Origin: Capitella teleta
Taxonomy: Eukaryota > Annelida > Polychaeta > Capitellidae
DNA length: 64,000 nt
Reading direction: 5' to 3'
Assembly: GCA_000328365.1 (NCBI GenBank)
Contig: KB306105.1
Coordinates: forward strand, 483,572 to 547,571
Below, piece after piece: positions 58,901 to 64,000 of this stretch (the first letter of the stretch is position 1; every line of letters begins with the position of its first letter). Under the pieces are notes generated by a model. That model was not told the DNA's origin, did not search any database, and worked only from the letters and a program-made list of their open reading frames with translations. The position numbers and the translations under genes are program-made.

Positions 58901-61900
58901 TTTTTGGTTTTGGAAAATTAATTTCACAAATTTGAGGACATAATATTAAACAATTATTTTATTAGATGAGGAACATTTTGTGTTTTGTTTGAGCCATTAA
59001 CTGAGAGCAATCACAGTTTTGCATGAATTAACCATGGGTTTCAAGGAAATCACTCCTGTCCTCTTCTACACTTGAGTGCCCTTTGTGCACTCAGTGTGAC
59101 CTTTTCCTGTCATGCGAGCGGATTGTTTTTGCTGAACCCCATCAGATATGTCTTCCTCATCAAAAGGTAAAGTAATTTTGCTCTTTAGTTATAGAATTTG
59201 AAACAATAAATTATTAAGCTTTGTAGTGAAACTTCAGAAATAAACTGTACAGATTTGATTTTTTTCCCAGCTACATTAGTTTATGCAATGAATTCCTTAT
59301 AATAATTATATTCTCTCTTATCCATGTTGCAAAGCTTAATTAAGGAGAAACCAATAGTTTTTCCTGTGGTAAGGTATGATTGGATTATTACTATATGTTT
59401 ATATCAAATAAAGTGAAAGTGAAATTTTATTTGGATAAATAGAAGTGAGAACAGAAAACACAACATATTGTACTATGCAAATAACGAGTATAACAAGAAC
59501 CTAGTCATCCAGGGTGAGTAACCTTAGACCAAATAACCAAGTGGCGGTTGTGATGAGACTCTCTCATGGCTATTCCTAAGTCTGAGGTCAACACTCAAAG
59601 ATTTATTTCACAGGATATGAGCGTGGCTCACACGGAAGCAGCACGGGAGAAATTCAATAAATATGATAAGGTTTGTCTCAATTATGTGAATAACAGGAGG
59701 AAACATTTTGTGTTTTGTGACAGGATCAAAACGGTATAATCGACAAAGAAGAATTGCGCTGCCTCTTTGTGGACATGTTCCCCAATTTCAACAGGTGATT
59801 ATTGGGAATCTGTTATCAGATGTTGGTGATGAATGAATTTTTTTTCAGGAACATGCTTGATCGATATGTAAATGAAGAATTTCGAGCTTCCGATAAGGAC
59901 TTTAGTAATTGTGAGATTTTGTCATGCCTTGTCACTTGTTAAATTGTTTGTCTCTTTAGCTATTGACTACGAAGAGTTTCTTCTGATGTACAAGCGTCTG
60001 TTTGTCATGTGCAAATCTGCCGTCTCGAGGGATATTGGAGAGCTGACTTTTAATTCTCCTCGTAGTCTCCATGAAGATGGAAATAAAATTCCTTCTTTGT
60101 TTAAGAAGGTTCTAATCACACTAATCAAAATCACCTTTGCATCTGTGCTCAATGAGATTTCATTATTTTGAATTATAACGACTGTTGTTCTCTTTTATGT
60201 ATGGTCTTATTTATGAAATTGTTCATATCATTTTCAACTCAGAATCCTGAGAGACGTTCTGGATCTCCATGTGAGTCTTTGGAGTCTCACAGCAGCCCAC
60301 GCATTCCTGCTCCCAACTCCCCTTTGGCCAAAGATTCCCGATTAACCCGTGAGAAATCATCGGACAACAGTGACTCCTTCTTTGATGAAGCGCCCAAGTA
60401 CAAGTCCTCAATCAGGTAAATATGCAGAATTGCAGACGTCATTCAATGAGCAGAACCTTTTTAGTATTGAATCTAGTTGGGTGATTAATTAGAGTGTGAT
60501 GTATTGAGGGCTTGCTTGTGCTCCAGCATGCATTCAGGTAAATGCAATCCATTGCTTTTGGCTTTCTGCCTACTTTGTTCTTCTTTTGGTGTAGTATTAA
60601 TTGTAACCTGAGTTGCCTGCATTGCCTGCGGTGCTGACGTGAGGTGAATCAAGGTTGCATTAGGATATACAAAGGAATCAGAGCTATTTCCTAATTAGCA
60701 TCTATTTTTGATACCATGGATCACCATTAGCCAAAATTTGAACCATGCTCTGAAGGTTCTTACACCATTGCACTGAATGCTTGAAATAGACATGGGGATT
60801 GGTTTTTGGTGTCATCTACATCTACTGGGTATACATTGAAGCGTTTTTATGCATAACCGTCTTAGTCTGGGTCCTTCTTTCACAAAATACATTAGCTATA
60901 TGCAAGTCATGTCAAAGCTATTTTTTTTTGTGAAATGTATAGATTTTGACCTCCCAAAATACAATGCCTTAGAAGGCTAAGGTAATTGAAATATTTACCC
61001 CCGGAACACGACGTATGGTACAACTACGCAGCCTAGCAATGCAGTTACAAGATTTTTAAATTTTAACAAGATTTTAGCATTTTTTCATGGACCTAAGTGG
61101 TGTATCAACTAAATAGAACTAATCGGAAGTCATACAATGTAACTTTTGGTTGGATATATCAGTTTTCATAGCCAAAAGCGCTCAAATTCAATTATTGAAG
61201 TCGATATTTATTACCACTGTCAGGTTTGTGCTCAGAATTGAGTTTGGTGACAGAACAGCAGCCAAAGTGAAGCAAACCTCCAGGTGGTTACACAAATTGT
61301 TGTGATTGTAAAAGGTCTTTTTTTTTTCCCCTATAATCACAACTTTTTCTTATTAGAATCTTGTGTTATAGAACAGTGCAAACTAAAAATTAGCTTCGGC
61401 ATGCGGTCAGAGTAAGAAAACGCTGTGATGTCCAAGTACATATGTACTGTAATGCACCTACAAATTTCACAATTTAGACCACAATGTTTTCACCTCAGCC
61501 ACCACATACTTTCTAGCTGTACTTAACCTCTGAGTGAACTCTTAGTCACTGCTAATTTGCCTGATCCGCCCACAGTCCTCGCGTTTCCAGCATTCCAGTT
61601 AAGAAGACTCAAAGGTTTGCGTTTCTGCTCACCTGTGTGTGACTTCTGATGCACTATCTATTCTCTGCATTCCTGAAACTCCTGATCAATGAAATCTTTG
61701 ATTACTCTCTGCCATGTCCTTTCCTCCTCTTTTCTTTGCCCTGAATCATCAATGTTTCACCTTAGTGTCAATTTCCTCGCCCATTGCTCTTATGAAGAAG
61801 TGCTGCACAAATGGAAAATAACACTTCCCGGAAGTCCATTCTTGACGCCCGGAGACAGAGCACGCTTTGATTTCTCTCTGATTCCACAGTCAATACTAAT

Positions 61901-63841
61901 ACCGGTAGTCACCTCACCTTGCCTCAAAATTCTGCTCTGTACACTCACCATGACTCATGCATTTCTTTCTTCAGTGAACAATCGAAAGACATCAAAGGCA
62001 GCCATGGAAACCAGAGTTCAATGAAGGGTAAGCAGAATCAGAATCTTACACTCTCAAGCATTCTTGCTTAAAATTAAGACAAGTTTATGTACATACATTC
62101 ATGATTCATCTACACTGTACATAGCATACTTTTATCTAAATACTTCTCAATTGCCTGCTTTGTGTTCGGCTTTGCTGGCTAATTATGTCTGTATCCATGA
62201 CAACGCAACACTTGTACCTGTTATTCTCCGTTCTCTTTAATTGGCCATTATTTCTGGCGAGACCGATAATAGCTACCAATTATGTCTGTCTGTTACTGTT
62301 GATCTAGAATTCTGGTTCATCACGAACAAAGACACTGATTGTTGATGTTTCCTGTGGCCTTTAATTGCAAATTTATTCACGCCATTAATGAGGGCATGAA
62401 CTATAAGGCATGTGCATAATAATTAGGGATGCACGAGTTTGTTTTTTTGTTTTGTTTTTTTTTTGTTTTTTTTTCTATTGAAACTTCATGTTGTTAAATT
62501 TGGGCCATGGTTTAATATATATATTATATTATAATTAATCATCTTTTAGCTTCAATAATCTCATACATTTCTGCATGACAGTAGCTGAATTGGTACATGT
62601 AATCAGGCCCAGAAGTAATGTTTCATTTTTAAACTCTGTCAGACCTTGTTAACTCCACCTGATGTATTCTGGCCTCGATTCTTGGATGCAAACCTTCCTT
62701 GCGCCATTGAGAAATAGCTAGACCATTATGTTTATCCTGATGCCTCCTTGGAATTTTTGGAGGATGAATCAACCAGGTATAAATGTGAATGTCATGTGTG
62801 TCAATATTCTATATATCTTGGGATCAATATTGATGATTAATTGATTACCTGATGACTTCTGATTCTATCTCTTTCCTTGTTATTTTATTGAACGTTATCT
62901 GTTGCAGGTTCGCGGGGGCAAGATGTGTCTGACGCAGATTCATTTGGCAAGAAATTGGCTGAACTTGGCTTGGGTAAGCGTTGATGCGTCAGTGATGTCT
63001 GACTTCTTATTTGGACTCAGGGTGTTATATACATCAAGTTGTACTCCAATCTAACAAACAGTGCTGCAGAGTTATAAGAAATGCCTATTTCATAAACCAG
63101 GTTTACATGTTTGCCTGGTACTTGTGCTTTGGTGAAGCATACTCTTGTAGCAGAAAATTAAAATAATTACCTAGGTATATAGATTATGATCTCTGATGAT
63201 CACTTTTACCGATGGGAGAGGAAAAAAACTCGCTCACATTGTACAGCAGTAAATGCATGCGGTTATATCCCTTCGAGAATGAAGGTGTTGACGTCACACA
63301 GAGAGCCCTCTAGCGTTGCATTCAAAGAAAACTGTTAGTAATAAGAGGACTGTTTGCTGGAGGTGTGTTCATTAGATTAAAGTACTACTGTATTTAACCC
63401 TCCTATGCCCTTTCTCTTTGAAGTTATTTTTTATGCTTTAGGTTGTATTCACCTGTTATTACTGGTGACATTCTTGTTCAATCTTAACTGCAATTTGTTT
63501 TTTCATCCACAGAGGTTCCAGATGATGATTACGATGATGATTTTGAGAGTTCCAAGTGAGTGATAATTGACCAATGCAAATGTTCCTCATACAACGTGTC
63601 ATTTTTCAGTGCCACTCCACTCGGGACAACTCCTCGCTCTGCTCGCTCGGACCACAACTTGAAGAGCATTGAAGACGAGGAGATCCAAGAAGAGATTGAC
63701 GAGGACATCTCTGTTGCTGAAGACCTCTTGAAAAGTGACCCCAGTGAGGTCGATGACCTCACCACTGACCGCACAGTGTCTCCAACAGAGGGCAGCACTG
63801 CTGCTTTTGATTACATGGAAGACGTCATTCAGCATCATTAG
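55986..63841 (+). CDS. CEP43: CEP43 (FOP/FGFR1OP) centrosomal protein with an EF-hand pair
   Basis: Centriole/basal-body protein that helps anchor microtubules and start cilia. Fifteen exons, all in phase: 55986-56066, 58010-58063, 58129-58183, 58236-58324, 58385-58531, 59614-59670, 59724-59794, 59849-59910, 59960-60108, 60243-60415, 61576-61614, 61975-62027, 62908-62973, 63513-63555, 63610-63841; 456 aa (human 399). N-terminal FOP dimerisation/LisH block: ELRDLVAQTLETNGVL, FLNTKDG, EFLEFFNLDFSLSVF. Residues 143-255 (exons 6-9) form an extra module with two EF-hand loops, DKDQNGIIDKEE (160-171) and DKDFSNSIDYEE (200-211), both with Asp at 1, 3 and 9 and Glu at 12. The C-terminal half keeps SDSFFDEAPK, KLAELGL, DDDYDDDFES and EEIDEDISVAED as in vertebrate FOP. 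Exons 6-9 start and end in phase 0. An in-frame 21 nt stretch at about 59153 could be an optional micro-exon. Confidence 0.93.
56381..57228. mobile_element. Hairpin-ended repeat, copy A
   Basis: Starts AGCACAGATTCTCGGGCGAG with a 12 bp perfect hairpin (arms 56392-56403 and 56408-56419, loop TGTA), then GACGGTAAACCGC. It is aligned with copy B for about 500 bp, to GCCGCATGTTGAACTGCTTA (near 56890). After that it diverges, ending with TTTACCGT and a different 8 bp hairpin (57203-57210 with 57221-57228). No coding sequence. Confidence 0.7.
57259..57940. mobile_element. Hairpin-ended repeat, copy B, with long inverted ends
   Basis: Left and right ends are inverted over roughly 170 bp: TAGCACAGATTCTTGGGCGA and, on the other strand, TAGTACAGATAAATCGGGCG, continuing through ACGGTAAAC, CAACACTC, GGTATATTTATGCTCC and ATGAGCC. 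Each end holds a hairpin (57271-57298, 11 bp stem; 57903-57924, 8 bp stem). It has the form of a MITE with foldback tips and carries no transposase. It follows copy A directly in intron 1 of CEP43. Confidence 0.75.
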
Positions 63842-64000
63842 CGTTGATTGAAAGTATTCCTCATCCTCATTCCAGGTCTCCTTGACTCTCTCTGTCGCCT
63901 GCATCAAATTATGTCTTATTTTGTCTGGGCTTAATAAGCTTTGAATGGTCAGTCTGTCGAGTGACCAATTGTTATTGGATCATTAGCGTCTTTTTATCTT
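63842..64000 (+). other. 3' flank of CEP43
   Basis: Probably 3' untranslated region. AATAAG near 63932 could act as a variant poly(A) signal. The window ends here. Confidence 0.4.

Noticed and set aside
61689-62024. Extra CEP43 exon in the 61.6-62.0 kb intron
   Set aside because: The frame can be entered from an acceptor in the right phase, but its only donor is in a phase that does not fit the next exon.

Overview
The window reads as nuclear DNA of an early-branching animal, most likely a sponge. This is inference. The genes are metazoan in type (CHMP2B, TMEM181, importin alpha, CEP43/FOP and a very large dynein heavy chain). Coding exons are split by many GT-AG introns of about 45-100 bp, and non-coding DNA is AT-rich with LINE, Tc1/mariner-like, hAT-like and TTAA-flanked elements. 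I saw no bacterial operon, CRISPR array, rRNA or tRNA gene.

Layout. 1-1.6 kb holds two LINE remnants. CHMP2B (+, 2.1-8.4 kb) has a 5.3 kb first intron, most of it a 3.6 kb element with inverted ends and TTAA on both sides. A 95-residue single-pass membrane protein with two PPxY motifs (-, 8.4-8.7 kb) lies tail to tail with CHMP2B. At 10.7-13.9 kb a membrane protein (+) and an acidic, basic-patch protein (-) face each other; neither is recognised and both lack a certain 5' end. 14-18.5 kb is mostly gene-free, with a TAA microsatellite and a weak potassium-channel-like fragment. TMEM181 (+, 18.6-25.1 kb, 14 exons, 526 aa) carries a 1.1 kb mariner-like element in its 4 kb first intron.

26.0-50.5 kb (-) is one dynein heavy chain of about 70 exons and roughly 5,000 residues. 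It has the full fold, but AAA1 and AAA4 carry altered nucleotide-site motifs and the stalk has acidic and serine-rich insertions; it may be DNHD1-like. A hAT-like element sits in its largest intron. A decayed Tc1 transposase (51.9-52.7 kb) separates it from a KPNA2-type importin alpha (-, 53.1-55.0 kb, 7 coding exons, 520 aa). CEP43/FOP (+, 56.0-63.8 kb, 15 exons, 456 aa) starts about 1 kb from importin alpha in divergent orientation. Its first intron holds two copies of a repeat with hairpin ends, and its coding exons 6-9 add a pair of EF-hands I do not know from human FOP.

Themes: two genes point to cilia or centrosomes (dynein heavy chain, CEP43), and two to ubiquitin- and ESCRT-linked membrane sorting (PPxY protein, CHMP2B). 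The most unusual items are the EF-hand module in CEP43, the PPxY membrane protein beside an ESCRT-III gene, the divergent dynein motor, and the repeats whose terminal hairpins keep pairing while their bases change.
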